Below are positions 43,763 through 53,001 of a DNA stretch of 64,000 bases, piece by piece (position 1 is the stretch's first letter; each line of letters begins with the position of its first letter). Where the stretch lies: assembly GCF_043876815.1 (NCBI RefSeq), contig NZ_JBAWKA010000003.1, positions 1 to 64,000 on the forward strand. The letters are read 5' to 3'. The position numbers were made by a program, and so were the translations under genes. The stretch comes from Gaetbulibacter_A sp043876815 (GTDB lineage Bacteria; Bacteroidota; Bacteroidia; Flavobacteriales; Flavobacteriaceae). Below the pieces are notes generated by a model that saw only the letters and a program-made list of their open reading frames with translations, was not told the origin of the DNA and did no database searches.

Positions 43763-44380
43763 ATGTTTTGGTTTTTTAAACGCAGTTCCAAATACGATTC
43801 GACAGAAGACAACATGAAAAAGTTTCTCATTGTAGGTTTAGGAAATATTGGTGACAAATACCATAACACACGGCATAATATTGGGTTTAAGATCCTTGAT
43901 TTTTTTGCTGAAGCAGAAGGTCTCACCTTTGAAACTCAAAAATTAGGTGATATTGCAAATCATAAAATTAAAGGGCGTAGCCTTATTTTATTAAAACCCA
44001 GCACTTATATGAACCTTAGTGGGAAAGCAGTTTTGTATTGGCTCACCAAAGAAAAGATCCCTTTAGAAAACCTTTTGATCATCACCGACGATCTCAACTT
44101 ACCATTCGGAACCTTACGTCTAAAAATCAAAGGTAGTGATGGTGGCCATAACGGTTTGAAAGACATTCAGGATAAACTGAATACCATCAAATACAACCGC
44201 TTCCGATTCGGGATTAGTGATGCTTTTAGTAAAGGACGGCAGATCGATTATGTGTTAGGTGAATGGTCTGAGGAAGAAGTTGAAAAACTTCCCGAACGAC
44301 TTACCAAATCTTCAGAGCTCATAAAGTCTTTTGTTCTTTCTGGGGTGAACACTACGATGAATGCCTTCAACGGAAAATAA
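43763..44380 (+). CDS. pth: Peptidyl-tRNA hydrolase
   Basis: 205 residues from the ATG at 43763 (MFWFFKR...); starting at 43814 (MKKFLIVGLGNIGDKYHNTRHNIGF) would give the usual compact Pth, while the ATG at 43730 lies in the terminator hairpin and is rejected. The enzyme frees tRNA from stalled peptidyl-tRNA. Motifs: NIGDKYHNTRHNIGF with the catalytic His, KPSTYMNLSGKAV, and DDLNLPFGTLRLKIKGSDGGHNGLKDI. Several Flavobacteriia carry a similar ~17-residue N-terminal extension, so the longer start is plausible. It ends 5 bp from the convergent metalloprotease gene. Confidence 0.92.
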   Translation: MFWFFKRSSKYDSTEDNMKKFLIVGLGNIGDKYHNTRHNIGFKILDFFAEAEGLTFETQKLGDIANHKIKGRSLILLKPSTYMNLSGKAVLYWLTKEKIPLENLLIITDDLNLPFGTLRLKIKGSDGGHNGLKDIQDKLNTIKYNRFRFGISDAFSKGRQIDYVLGEWSEEEVEKLPERLTKSSELIKSFVLSGVNTTMNAFNGK

Positions 44381-44385
44381 CCCTT

Positions 44386-47211
44386 TTAATTAACTAGGAT
44401 TTTTTTAATTACCGAACGCTTGTTGTCGTCAGAAATTTTAATGAGATACATTCCCGAAGCTACCGCATCCAAATGAATCTGCTCATTAAATTGAGATCGG
44501 TCTGAAAACCGTTGGTTATAAATACTGCGACCACTCACATCAAAAGCTTCAATTTGAATGAATTCCGATTCGGCTCCGTTTAAGCTTACCGTAAAATCAC
44601 CGGAATTCGGATTCGGATACACGCTCAGATCAGCAAAAGCCGGGGTGTCATCCATACCCAGTGTAACCGTGGCAATACAAAAATCTAGATACCAGTTGTT
44701 TAAAGTGCCTACGTCACCGGCATAATTATCCATTACCGTGAGTTGCCAGGTTCCTGAAATATCCATGCCTTCAAAGACACTTAAAGGTTCTACAGGGGTA
44801 TATGTCCCTGTCGTGGGTGTGGCACAAAAAACAGCAGGGGCACCGTCTTCAAAAATAATATCAAAATCATTATCTCCGGTACCAAAACAATTCTCATCCC
44901 AAAGGGTAACACTGGTATTGTTGGGAGATTTCAAAACGACTTTTAAGTCACTAATATACGTATGGGTTACATCTACATTCACCTTCAAACTACTTATCAT
45001 GCCATTGTCCGGAACGGTTATAAAGCTTGTGGTGGTATTTCCATCTCTAATAGCGAGATTTAAATTGCTGGCCGATGAATATTGTTGATTACAGGTCGTT
45101 GTTACATTGTAACCTATTGCAAAATCAGTGCTATTTACGGCATAAAAAATATTGTTTACCGGTTTTACCATAATACGGCAAAATGGTGCGGCTAGGTTTG
45201 GTACGGTAATTTGTTCTGATCCATCGTTTGGGGTATTTGATTTCAATACCGTGTTGAATGTTAATCCGCCATCGGTGGAAAGAAAGATATTGACGTTCTG
45301 AGTGTTTACACCTGCCTGATCATTTGTATTAGCAACATCCCAGGTAATGGTTTCTGTGGTATTTTGGGTCCAGCTAATATTGGTGCTAGATTGTGATGTC
45401 ACCATAAAGGGCCCTACGGGATTTGAAGGCGTACCATCGATAACCTGTATTTGCATGGTATCGAAACTTGATTGACCACTGATTGGGTTAGACGGGCTCC
45501 GATCTCGAACTGTTAAGGCCCAGTTTAGGACCCGGTCTACAGTAGCCGCTGTTTCCCAATCACTACCCAGCCCCGGATTGGTTTGTGTCACCTGGCCATT
45601 CAGAACACTGGAAAGTCTGGGGATATATCTATAAGGTGAACTGCTTGGTGGTAGCGAACGATTCATGGGTTCGGTTGTAAGTGTTGGGCCAAAATTCAGG
45701 TAATTTGTTATGCCGTTATCGATTTGTTCCCAGCAATAGGTTAAATTATCATTAATATCAGCATCTGTGGCCAATCCTTTCAGCAGATAGGGCGTACCCG
45801 CTGGAATAATATAATCGATACCGGCATTACTTAGGGGAGGATTATTTGATATAATCTGGGTTGTCTGGCAGCTTTTGGTGCTCAAATTCGTTAAGATCTG
45901 CTTGATGCTGTGATAGTGAAAATAGTCATCGCTATCCGGTTGCACATCGTTTTCACCCGTTATGCCGGCATATGCCATAATCGTGGAGCCACTTCCGGGT
46001 TCCGATTGTACATTATTAGTTGGTTCATCCTCGAAAGCAAAAGTATGGCGCGCACCCATTTGATGACCTATCTCATGTGCCACGTAGTTAAGGTCGAATG
46101 TGTCACCCTCAGGAATACCATTGGCAGGTGATGAAAACCCACTGCCTTTATTATGGTCTGTGGGAGCCACAGTGTCATTATTACAAACGCAACCTAAGCA
46201 GCCGGCATTACCGCCGCCACCAGAAGCGCCAAATAAGTGTCCGATGTCATAAGCGTTATTGCGTTCGTTTAGGTTAGCGCCCAGTACATTGGTCGTAGAT
46301 AAGGTGTTTTGTAATTGAAGACTCCAACCATTTTGTGAATTAGTATTACTACTACTGGCACCAATATCTGCATCGGAATAAGGATCATTTGCGGCATTAT
46401 TAAAAATTAAACCGGGAGCATCAACAAGCTCGAAGGTCACAGCCATATCGGTTTCAAATAGTTCATTTATTCGGGACAGCGTAACATTTATAGCTGCCAG
46501 TGCATCAGAGATCGCATTACCGTTTCCATTATCACCATCATCATGATACGCCGTGTATTCAGAGGTCGTAGAAATAACAATTCGAAATTTTTGTAAAGTT
46601 TGGGTATTAGCTCCGCCTTCATCTAACTTTGCTATACTTGTTTTACTCACATTATCTTGGAGGTTTTCTATGGTTGCACAATTAAAAAGACCGCTATTGT
46701 CCAGCTTCATATTTTTGTTATAAACCATGTATTCGGGGGACCCTTTGGCCACAGGTTGCATAAACACGGTTGATTTGTCAGGAGCCGACATCATGCCATG
46801 CAAGCCTTGCGGAGAAACACTAAGACGTACCCGGGCCTTACTTCCATCGGTTGCAAAACCAACATATGATTTAATATAGGGATATTTGGCTGCTAATGAA
46901 GGTGAAAAAACGGAACGCTCTACAAGCTGAAACGGGTGTATTGTTCCAGAGGCATCAGGAAGATAAATAGTGGTGTCATCCGGTAGGATATTTTCTTGTA
47001 ATTTCCATAGTATGTTAGGATCGGTTAAATTATAAACGGCAGCTTTTTGAGGATTAATATGAAGATCTACAAGTTTTTGTGGCACTTCATCCAACCCTTG
47101 TAGTTTCCAGTAACCATTTTGCGATAAAGCGGAAAAGCTGATCAAAAATATGGTTATTGATAAAACAAAATGTAGATTTGTTTTCAAATTAAAATAAGGA
47201 TTCCTTAGCAT
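44386..47211 (-). CDS. Secreted reprolysin-type zinc metalloprotease with P-domain and T9SS type A sorting domain
   Basis: 941 residues with a signal peptide (FVLSITIFLISFSALSQ). A propeptide-like region (about 30-190) is followed by a metzincin catalytic domain (about 195-450) with the zinc motif HEIGHQMGARH (His379, Glu380, His383, His389) and a downstream Met-turn region (SGSTIMAYAG). Beta-sandwich domains follow (about 460-710), then a proprotein-convertase P-domain (about 715-850, ISDLKVVLKSPNNTSVTLWDENC, GTWQLTVMDNYAGDVGTLNNWYLDFC). The last ~80 residues are a T9SS type A sorting domain (LSVYPNPNSGDFTVSL ... ASGMYLIKI). The enzyme should be exported across the outer membrane to degrade extracellular protein. 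Confidence 0.94.
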   Translation of the reverse strand: MLRNPYFNLKTNLHFVLSITIFLISFSALSQNGYWKLQGLDEVPQKLVDLHINPQKAAVYNLTDPNILWKLQENILPDDTTIYLPDASGTIHPFQLVERSVFSPSLAAKYPYIKSYVGFATDGSKARVRLSVSPQGLHGMMSAPDKSTVFMQPVAKGSPEYMVYNKNMKLDNSGLFNCATIENLQDNVSKTSIAKLDEGGANTQTLQKFRIVISTTSEYTAYHDDGDNGNGNAISDALAAINVTLSRINELFETDMAVTFELVDAPGLIFNNAANDPYSDADIGASSSNTNSQNGWSLQLQNTLSTTNVLGANLNERNNAYDIGHLFGASGGGGNAGCLGCVCNNDTVAPTDHNKGSGFSSPANGIPEGDTFDLNYVAHEIGHQMGARHTFAFEDEPTNNVQSEPGSGSTIMAYAGITGENDVQPDSDDYFHYHSIKQILTNLSTKSCQTTQIISNNPPLSNAGIDYIIPAGTPYLLKGLATDADINDNLTYCWEQIDNGITNYLNFGPTLTTEPMNRSLPPSSSPYRYIPRLSSVLNGQVTQTNPGLGSDWETAATVDRVLNWALTVRDRSPSNPISGQSSFDTMQIQVIDGTPSNPVGPFMVTSQSSTNISWTQNTTETITWDVANTNDQAGVNTQNVNIFLSTDGGLTFNTVLKSNTPNDGSEQITVPNLAAPFCRIMVKPVNNIFYAVNSTDFAIGYNVTTTCNQQYSSASNLNLAIRDGNTTTSFITVPDNGMISSLKVNVDVTHTYISDLKVVLKSPNNTSVTLWDENCFGTGDNDFDIIFEDGAPAVFCATPTTGTYTPVEPLSVFEGMDISGTWQLTVMDNYAGDVGTLNNWYLDFCIATVTLGMDDTPAFADLSVYPNPNSGDFTVSLNGAESEFIQIEAFDVSGRSIYNQRFSDRSQFNEQIHLDAVASGMYLIKISDDNKRSVIKKILVN

Positions 47212-47267
47212 TAAGCTTTTTTAACAAAACTAACTTATTTTAGTGATATTAACAATCTGAATTCCGG

Positions 47268-48197
47268 ATGAGTAAAGTAGAAAACCTCCAAGATTATACC
47301 TCCGAAAATCCTACAGCGGTTACGATAGGAACCTTTGACGGTGTTCATATCGGGCATCAAAAAATAATTTCACGTCTTATAAAAATAGCTAAAAAAGATG
47401 GATTAAAGTCCGTTGTATTAACCTTTTTTCCACACCCGCGAATGGTACTTCAAAAGGACACCAACATCAAACTTATAAATACCATTGATGAGCGTACCTC
47501 TATTCTAAAAGCAACCGGAATTGACTTTTTACTGGTTAAAACTTTTACCAAGACCTTTTCCAGATTAAAAGCTGAAGATTTTGTGAAAGAGATTTTGGTG
47601 GATACGCTTCACGCTAAGAAAGTGATCATTGGGTATGACCATCGTTTTGGTAGGAATCGTAATGCTGATATTATGGATTTAAGGAAATTTGGTGAAACCT
47701 ATGATTTTGAAGTTGAAGAAATTTCAGCTCAGGATATTGATGACGTGGCGGTAAGTTCTACGAAGATCCGTAATGCACTAATGGCCGGTGATATTCAAAC
47801 AGCTAATGCCTATTTGGGTTATAAATTTATGCTTTCTGGTACCGTGGTGAAAGGTAAAGGCATGGGTAAGGACCTCGGTTTTCCAACAGCAAATATTGCT
47901 GTAAAAGAAGACTATAAACTCATTCCAAAATATGGTTCCTATATCGTAAGTTCTGAAATTGATGGAGCCATTGTTTATGGGATGATGAATATAGGGGTGA
48001 ACCCAACCTTTCAGACCAATAAGGAATCCATTGAGGTCCATTTTTTCGATTTTAATAAAATCATTTACAGCAAAACAATTCAGGTCGATCTTATAGCTCG
48101 CCTTCGTGAAGAACAAAAATTTGATTCTGTAGAGGCGCTAAAAGAACAACTTCAAAAGGATAAAGCTGCAACACTTCGCTACCTAAAAGATCATTAA
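47268..48197 (+). CDS. ribF: Bifunctional riboflavin kinase/FAD synthetase
   Basis: 309 residues. The N-terminal FMN adenylyltransferase domain (about 15-165) has the nucleotidyl-transferase motif TIGTFDGVHIGHQ and VIIGYDHRFGRNRNAD. The C-terminal riboflavin kinase domain (about 180-305) has GKGMGKDLGFPTANI and GMMNIGVNPTF. The protein converts riboflavin to FMN and then FAD in the cytoplasm. Length matches the family. It diverges from the metalloprotease gene (57-bp gap) and is followed by serS. Confidence 0.97.
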   Translation: MSKVENLQDYTSENPTAVTIGTFDGVHIGHQKIISRLIKIAKKDGLKSVVLTFFPHPRMVLQKDTNIKLINTIDERTSILKATGIDFLLVKTFTKTFSRLKAEDFVKEILVDTLHAKKVIIGYDHRFGRNRNADIMDLRKFGETYDFEVEEISAQDIDDVAVSSTKIRNALMAGDIQTANAYLGYKFMLSGTVVKGKGMGKDLGFPTANIAVKEDYKLIPKYGSYIVSSEIDGAIVYGMMNIGVNPTFQTNKESIEVHFFDFNKIIYSKTIQVDLIARLREEQKFDSVEALKEQLQKDKAATLRYLKDH

Positions 48198-48241
48198 AAA
48201 TAAGAACAGGAATAGCCTTGGGATTTTACATTCGAAATAGT

Positions 48242-48272
48242 TACTGACTATCTGAGTAATTCCTTAAATTTG
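48242..48272 (+). promoter_or_regulatory. Candidate Bacteroidota promoter for serS
   Basis: taaatttg (48265-48272) is a perfect TAnnTTTG -7 box, 18 bases upstream of the serS start. The -33 region near 48242 (tactg) is only a weak match. Confidence 0.5.
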
Positions 48273-48290
48273 TGGCTTAAATTTTTAAGT

Positions 48291-49562
48291 ATGTTACAGG
48301 TTTCTTTTATTAGAGAAAATAAAGATGAGGTTATTAAGGCACTTGCTAAACGCAACATGGATGCTACTTCAATGATCGATGAGGTGGTGACCTTAGATGA
48401 GGACCGACGAAAAATCCAAACAGAATTGGATAATACCTTGGCAGAATCGAACACGCTTTCAAAAGAGATCGGAAACCTGTTTAAATCCGGTAAGGCACAA
48501 GAAGCCAATGTACTAAAAGAAAAAACCACCCAATTAAAAGAAGCTTCTAAAAGTTTGGGCGAGGCGCTGAATAGCACGGCGGACAAACTTAATGATCTGC
48601 TTTATAAAATTCCGAATATCCCTAATACTATTGTCCCTAGTGGAAGCACGGATGCGGATAATGAAGAAGTATACCGAGAGGGAGACATTCCAACACTGCA
48701 TGATGGGGCGATGCCACATTGGGACCTGGCCAAAAAGTACGACATTATCGATTTTGAGTTAGGAAATAAAATTACAGGTGCTGGTTTTCCGGTTTACAAA
48801 GGAAAAGGAGCGCGGTTGCAACGCGCTTTGATTGCCTATTTTTTAGATAAAAATACGGAAGCAGGATATACAGAATATCAATTGCCACATTTAGTGAATG
48901 AAGCTTCAGGTTTCGGAACTGGACAACTACCGGATAAGGAAGGCCAAATGTACCATGTGACTGAGGATAACCTTTATCTCATCCCTACGGCAGAAGTACC
49001 AGGAACCAATATTTTTAGGGACGTTGTTTTAAATGAAAATGACCTACCCGTTGCCATAACCGGGTATACGCCATGTTTCAGACGCGAAGCGGGAAGCTAC
49101 GGGGCACATGTACGAGGACTTAACAGGTTACATCAATTTGATAAAGTTGAAATTCTACGCGTAGAACATCCTGATAGTTCCTATGTAGCACTTGATGGTA
49201 TGGTGGAACATGTAAAAACTATTCTGAAAGAACTTAAATTACCCTATCGTATTTTAAGATTATGCGGTGGCGACCTGGGCTTTACTTCTGCGCTAACCTA
49301 TGATTTTGAAGTGTTTTCAACTGCTCAGGATAAGTGGTTAGAAATTTCTTCAGTATCTAATTTTGAAACTTTCCAGGCGAATCGCCTGAAATTGCGTTTT
49401 AAGAATAGCACCGGAAAAAATGAACTGGCACATACCTTAAACGGGAGTTCACTGGCTTTACCACGAGTTTTAGCTGGTATTTTAGAGAACTACCAAACAC
49501 CGGATGGCATCCGTATTCCAGAGGTGTTAAAACCCTATACCGGTTTTGATATTATTGATTAA
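48291..49562 (+). CDS. serS: Seryl-tRNA synthetase
   Basis: 423 residues from the ATG at 48291 (MLQVSFIRENKDEVIKALAKRNMDA); upstream in-frame codons overlap the promoter box. An N-terminal coiled-coil arm (about 30-105) holds the tRNA-Ser variable loop. Class II motifs follow: motif 2 (YTPCFRREAGSYGAHVRGLNRLHQFDKVE) and motif 3 (NGSSLALPRVLAGILENYQ). The enzyme charges tRNA-Ser with serine. Length and motif order are normal. Confidence 0.97.
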   Translation: MLQVSFIRENKDEVIKALAKRNMDATSMIDEVVTLDEDRRKIQTELDNTLAESNTLSKEIGNLFKSGKAQEANVLKEKTTQLKEASKSLGEALNSTADKLNDLLYKIPNIPNTIVPSGSTDADNEEVYREGDIPTLHDGAMPHWDLAKKYDIIDFELGNKITGAGFPVYKGKGARLQRALIAYFLDKNTEAGYTEYQLPHLVNEASGFGTGQLPDKEGQMYHVTEDNLYLIPTAEVPGTNIFRDVVLNENDLPVAITGYTPCFRREAGSYGAHVRGLNRLHQFDKVEILRVEHPDSSYVALDGMVEHVKTILKELKLPYRILRLCGGDLGFTSALTYDFEVFSTAQDKWLEISSVSNFETFQANRLKLRFKNSTGKNELAHTLNGSSLALPRVLAGILENYQTPDGIRIPEVLKPYTGFDIID

Positions 49563-49721
49563 TTTGTAAGAAATAAACTTCAAATAAATTATTCATTTTA
49601 ATAAAATATCGATAAAGTGTCAATTTATTACGCTGTTTAACGATTTTTTTTGGTAAAATTTTGTTTTTAGGAAGATTGTTAGGAAGTTTATACCACCTAA
49701 ACCAATCAAACCACCTAGACC

Positions 49722-49844
49722 ATGAAAAACCTTAAACGCATTTTACTATTAATTGCCTTAATTTTTTTCGCAAGCAAAGTACTTTTTTCAGATTTTGATG
49801 CTTCAAGATCTTCAGAGAAAACTATAGTAGTAGCTCATAAATAG
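49722..49844 (+). CDS. Small single-helix membrane peptide (40 residues)
   Basis: ATG at 49722 to TAG at 49844. The protein starts MKNLKRILLLIALIFFASKV and continues with a short polar tail ending VVAHK. It is basic, then one hydrophobic helix or signal sequence, then a charged tail. It sits in the 496-bp gap between serS and the TPR gene, preceded by an unusually C-rich leader (ccacctaaaccaatcaaacc), and has no overlap with other genes. The amino-acid pattern is far from random, but no family is recognised. The rest of the gap (49563-49721) shows nothing else. Confidence 0.5.
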   Translation: MKNLKRILLLIALIFFASKVLFSDFDASRSSEKTIVVAHK

Positions 49845-49983
49845 TAGATTCCAAGACAGGGCAAATGTTTGTTGGATCTTTATTTTATCAGCATAATAAT
49901 ATACTTTTTTAAGAGCTGTCCCCAATCTAGTTAACGTTTATCTACTTTCAGTAAGTTGATATACATGTATTTTGGTTGGTTAG

Positions 49984-50012
49984 TGCCCGAATTTTATTCG
50001 GGCATTTTTTTT
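49984..50012 (+). terminator. Rho-independent terminator upstream of the TPR gene
   Basis: Arms tgcccgaat and attcgggca around ttt, followed by a run of eight T. It closes the serS/small-peptide unit and isolates the TPR gene. Confidence 0.9.
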
Positions 50013-50058
50013 ACGCCTATTTTTCAATCGCTCCACACACAATTGTTATATTTACCAT

Positions 50059-51834
50059 ATGAAATCCCTGATCCTTTTATGTTGTTTTATGGTAAGCCTC
50101 GGTTTTGCTCAAGAAGACCGCCTGGCCAGAAGTTACTTTGAGAATGGGGAATATGCCAAAGCAACAGTAGAATATGAAAGGTTGATTGACCAAAGTCCTA
50201 ATAACCTCAATTATATCGAGAACCTCGTTGACGCCTACCAGCAGTTGGAACAATACCAAAAGGTCGAAGATTTTATCAATAAATTATTGAAACGGGTGCC
50301 TTATCCGGGATTCTATGTGTATTTAGGGTACAATTATCAGCTTCAGAATAACCAGGAACAGGCCGACCATTATTATAACGAGGCTATTACCAGTGTTGAG
50401 AATGGTGTTAATAATGTGTATGGCGTTACCCGAGCGTTTAAAAAATACGCTTTAATAAAAGAGTCTATTACCGTCTTTGAAAAGGCCATGGAAATTAATC
50501 CTGATTTTAATTTTAATCTCCAATTGGCCCAACTCTATGGCGAGCAAGGCAATCTTCATAAAATGTTTAACAGCTATTTCGATTTTGCCGAGAAAAATCC
50601 GGTTTCAAAAAGCACCGTAATACGTGCTTTGACTGATTTTATTTCAGAAGAACCCGAGGGAGAAAACAATCAACTTTTCAGAAAGACCCTGCTAAAAAAA
50701 ATGCAGCAAACACCTAATATTTTATGGAATGAAATGTTGAGCTGGCTATTCATTCAACAAAAAGAATACAATAAGGCCTTCATACAGGAAAAAGCGATTT
50801 TTAAGCGGCAGCCTGAAACGTTGTTTCGTATTCAGGATCTGGCCGAGATCGCTGCCTCTGATGGCGATACAGAAAGCGCTAAAAACATATACAGTTATTT
50901 AACAGAGACGGCTCAGGATATAGACACAAAACTGAACGCAGAATATCATTTATTACAACTTGAGGTAAACGAGAATGATGCCTCACTTTACGATGCTGTG
51001 AACAAAAAATATCTAGCCCTGCTGGACGCATATGGCCGTTACCAGCAAACACTGGATTTGCAAATGGCCTACGCTCATTTCCTAGCCTTTAACTTTAACA
51101 ATATTGATCAGGCAACCAAACTGCTGGAAACAGCCTTGGACTTGCCCCTTTCAGAACAAGAAAAGGCTAAAGTAAAAATGGAACTCGCCGATATTCTGGT
51201 GTTGCAGGAACGCTTCAATAAAGCTTTGATCTATTACACACAAATCCAACGTAGTTTAAAAAATAGTGAAATCGCTCAGGAAGCCCGATTCAAAGTGGCT
51301 AAAACCAGCTATTTTAAAGGCGATTTTAAATGGGCCGAAGCGCAGCTCAAAATCCTAAAATCATCAACTTCGCAATTAATGGCAAATGATGCCCTGGAAT
51401 TAAAATTAGTGATCTCAGACAATAAGTATGAAGATTCAACCCAAACGGCTTTAAAGCTTTATGCAAAGGCTGATTTACGTAAATTTCAAAACAAACCAAA
51501 AGAAGCCATAGCTATTTTAAACACCATAATCGAAAACCATAAAACAGAGCCTATTGTAGCTCAGGCACTGTACAAACAAGCCCAGTTATTTGAAACTGAA
51601 AAACGTTTTAATGACGCCGCTAGAAATTATCAATTGGTTCTCGATAATTATCGTGATGGAGTATTGGCTGATGATGCTTTATACTATTTAGCCAGACTTT
51701 ACGATGGGGTTTTAAACCAGCCACAACAAGCGAAAGCCTTGTACGAGCAAATTCTGTTCGATCACGAGGATAGTATTTACCTGGTAGAAGCACGCAAGCG
51801 CTATCGGGCTATGCGGGGTGATCTGGTGAATTAA
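50059..51834 (+). CDS. Secreted tetratricopeptide-repeat protein
   Basis: 591 residues with a signal peptide (MKSLILLCCFMVSLGFAQ). Almost the whole mature protein is TPR helices, for example ARSYFENGEYAKATVEYERLIDQSPNNLNYIENLVDAYQQLEQY near the N-terminus and ALYKQAQLFETEKRFNDAARNYQLVLDNYRDGVLADDALYYLARLYD near the C-terminus. Such proteins scaffold envelope complexes; the last repeats resemble the YfgL/BamD-type tol-pal/TPR pattern, but I cannot assign a partner. It starts a + strand run with the DUF4286, rsmA and mgtE genes (gaps 27, 24 and 18 bp). Confidence 0.85.
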   Translation: MKSLILLCCFMVSLGFAQEDRLARSYFENGEYAKATVEYERLIDQSPNNLNYIENLVDAYQQLEQYQKVEDFINKLLKRVPYPGFYVYLGYNYQLQNNQEQADHYYNEAITSVENGVNNVYGVTRAFKKYALIKESITVFEKAMEINPDFNFNLQLAQLYGEQGNLHKMFNSYFDFAEKNPVSKSTVIRALTDFISEEPEGENNQLFRKTLLKKMQQTPNILWNEMLSWLFIQQKEYNKAFIQEKAIFKRQPETLFRIQDLAEIAASDGDTESAKNIYSYLTETAQDIDTKLNAEYHLLQLEVNENDASLYDAVNKKYLALLDAYGRYQQTLDLQMAYAHFLAFNFNNIDQATKLLETALDLPLSEQEKAKVKMELADILVLQERFNKALIYYTQIQRSLKNSEIAQEARFKVAKTSYFKGDFKWAEAQLKILKSSTSQLMANDALELKLVISDNKYEDSTQTALKLYAKADLRKFQNKPKEAIAILNTIIENHKTEPIVAQALYKQAQLFETEKRFNDAARNYQLVLDNYRDGVLADDALYYLARLYDGVLNQPQQAKALYEQILFDHEDSIYLVEARKRYRAMRGDLVN

Positions 51835-51861
51835 ATAGATCTAAATTTAAAAGAGAAAGTC

Positions 51862-52185
51862 ATGGTTATATATAATGTTACAGTTAATGTTGATGCCTCC
51901 ATTCATCAGGATTGGCTGGTATGGATCAAGGAACACATTCCACAGGTATTAAGTACAGGGAAGTTCAACCGGGCAACCCTTACCCGGGTACTTTTGGATG
52001 ATAACTCCGGGGCTTTCACCTATTCTATTCAATACCGGGCGCATTCACGGGAGGCACTGGATGATTATTACAAGGATCACGCTGAAGGCCTCAGAAAAGC
52101 TGGAGCCGAAAAGTTCGCCGATAAAATGCTTGCCTTCCGCACGGAACTCGAGTTTATCGATGAGTACAGCGTCGATTTTGAGTAA
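51862..52185 (+). CDS. DUF4286 family protein
   Basis: 107 residues, cytoplasmic, with the family start MVIYNVTVNVDASIHQDWLVWIKEHIPQVLSTGKF and end KFADKMLAFRTELEFIDEY. The family has a ferredoxin-like fold of about 100 residues, is widespread in Bacteroidota, and its function is unknown. Here it lies between the TPR and rsmA genes in a probable operon; the linkage of DUF4286 to rsmA is common in the phylum. Confidence 0.9.
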   Translation: MVIYNVTVNVDASIHQDWLVWIKEHIPQVLSTGKFNRATLTRVLLDDNSGAFTYSIQYRAHSREALDDYYKDHAEGLRKAGAEKFADKMLAFRTELEFIDEYSVDFE

Positions 52186-52209
52186 CCCCATTAGAACCAC
52201 CATAACACT

Positions 52210-52983
52210 ATGAGCGTTAAAGCCAAAAAACATTTAGGACAACATTTTTTAACAGATGAATCCGTAGCGGAAAAAATTGCCGATTGCCTAAGTTTACAAG
52301 GTTACGACGATGTACTGGAAATCGGTCCAGGGATGGGCGTGCTTACAAAATACCTGTTGAAAAAGGAGACTACAACACACGTTATCGAGATCGATGCCGA
52401 ATCGGTGGAATACCTGAAAGCTCATTACTTGAGTTTGGCACCAAGGATCATCGAAAAGGATTTTTTAAAATTCGATCTGAATACGGTGTTTAACGGAAAA
52501 CCCTTTGCCATCATTGGAAATTTCCCCTATAATATTTCTACCCAAATAGTTTTTAAAGCTTTGGAAATGCGTGATCAGGTACCCGAGTTTGCAGGCATGT
52601 TCCAAAAAGAGGTTGCTCAACGCATCTGTTCAAAGGAAGGAAGTAAAGTTTACGGGATCCTTTCAGTATTAACGCAGGCCTTTTTTGAAGCCGAATACCT
52701 TTTTACGGTTCCGCCGGAAAAATTTAACCCACCGCCAAAGGTTGATTCCGGTGTTCTGAAACTCACCAGAAAAGCTAATTATCAGTTGCCTTGCAACGAA
52801 GCCTTATTTTTTCGAACTGTAAAAACAGCGTTTCAGCAACGGCGAAAAACCATTCGTAACAGTTTAAAAACATTCAATTTATCTGATAATTTAAAAGCAA
52901 ATAGTATATTTGGCAAACGACCGGAACAATTAAGCGTCTCAGAGTTTATACAGCTCACGCAATCCATCGAGAACGATAGTTAA
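52210..52983 (+). CDS. rsmA: 16S rRNA (adenine(1518)-N6/adenine(1519)-N6)-dimethyltransferase
   Basis: 257 residues (also known as KsgA). The start KAKKHLGQHFLTDESVAEKIA, the SAM-binding motif VLEIGPGMGVLTKYLL and the catalytic motif IGNFPYNIS are all intact, as is the C-terminal helical domain with FQQRRKTIRNSLK. The enzyme dimethylates two adjacent adenines near the 3' end of 16S rRNA during small-subunit maturation. It is 24 bp after the DUF4286 gene and 18 bp before mgtE. Confidence 0.97.
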   Translation: MSVKAKKHLGQHFLTDESVAEKIADCLSLQGYDDVLEIGPGMGVLTKYLLKKETTTHVIEIDAESVEYLKAHYLSLAPRIIEKDFLKFDLNTVFNGKPFAIIGNFPYNISTQIVFKALEMRDQVPEFAGMFQKEVAQRICSKEGSKVYGILSVLTQAFFEAEYLFTVPPEKFNPPPKVDSGVLKLTRKANYQLPCNEALFFRTVKTAFQQRRKTIRNSLKTFNLSDNLKANSIFGKRPEQLSVSEFIQLTQSIENDS

Positions 52984-53001
52984 ACTTTAAAAACCTCCCT
53001 T

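Noticed and set aside
43476..43817. 113-codon + frame overlapping rplY and pth
   Set aside because: Out of frame with both clear housekeeping genes and crosses the strong terminator at 43707; Lys/Leu-rich composition comes from the GAA-rich acidic tail of rplY.
47221..47267. FMN riboswitch in front of ribF
   Set aside because: The gap is only 56 bp to the divergent gene and lacks the conserved FMN-aptamer segments.
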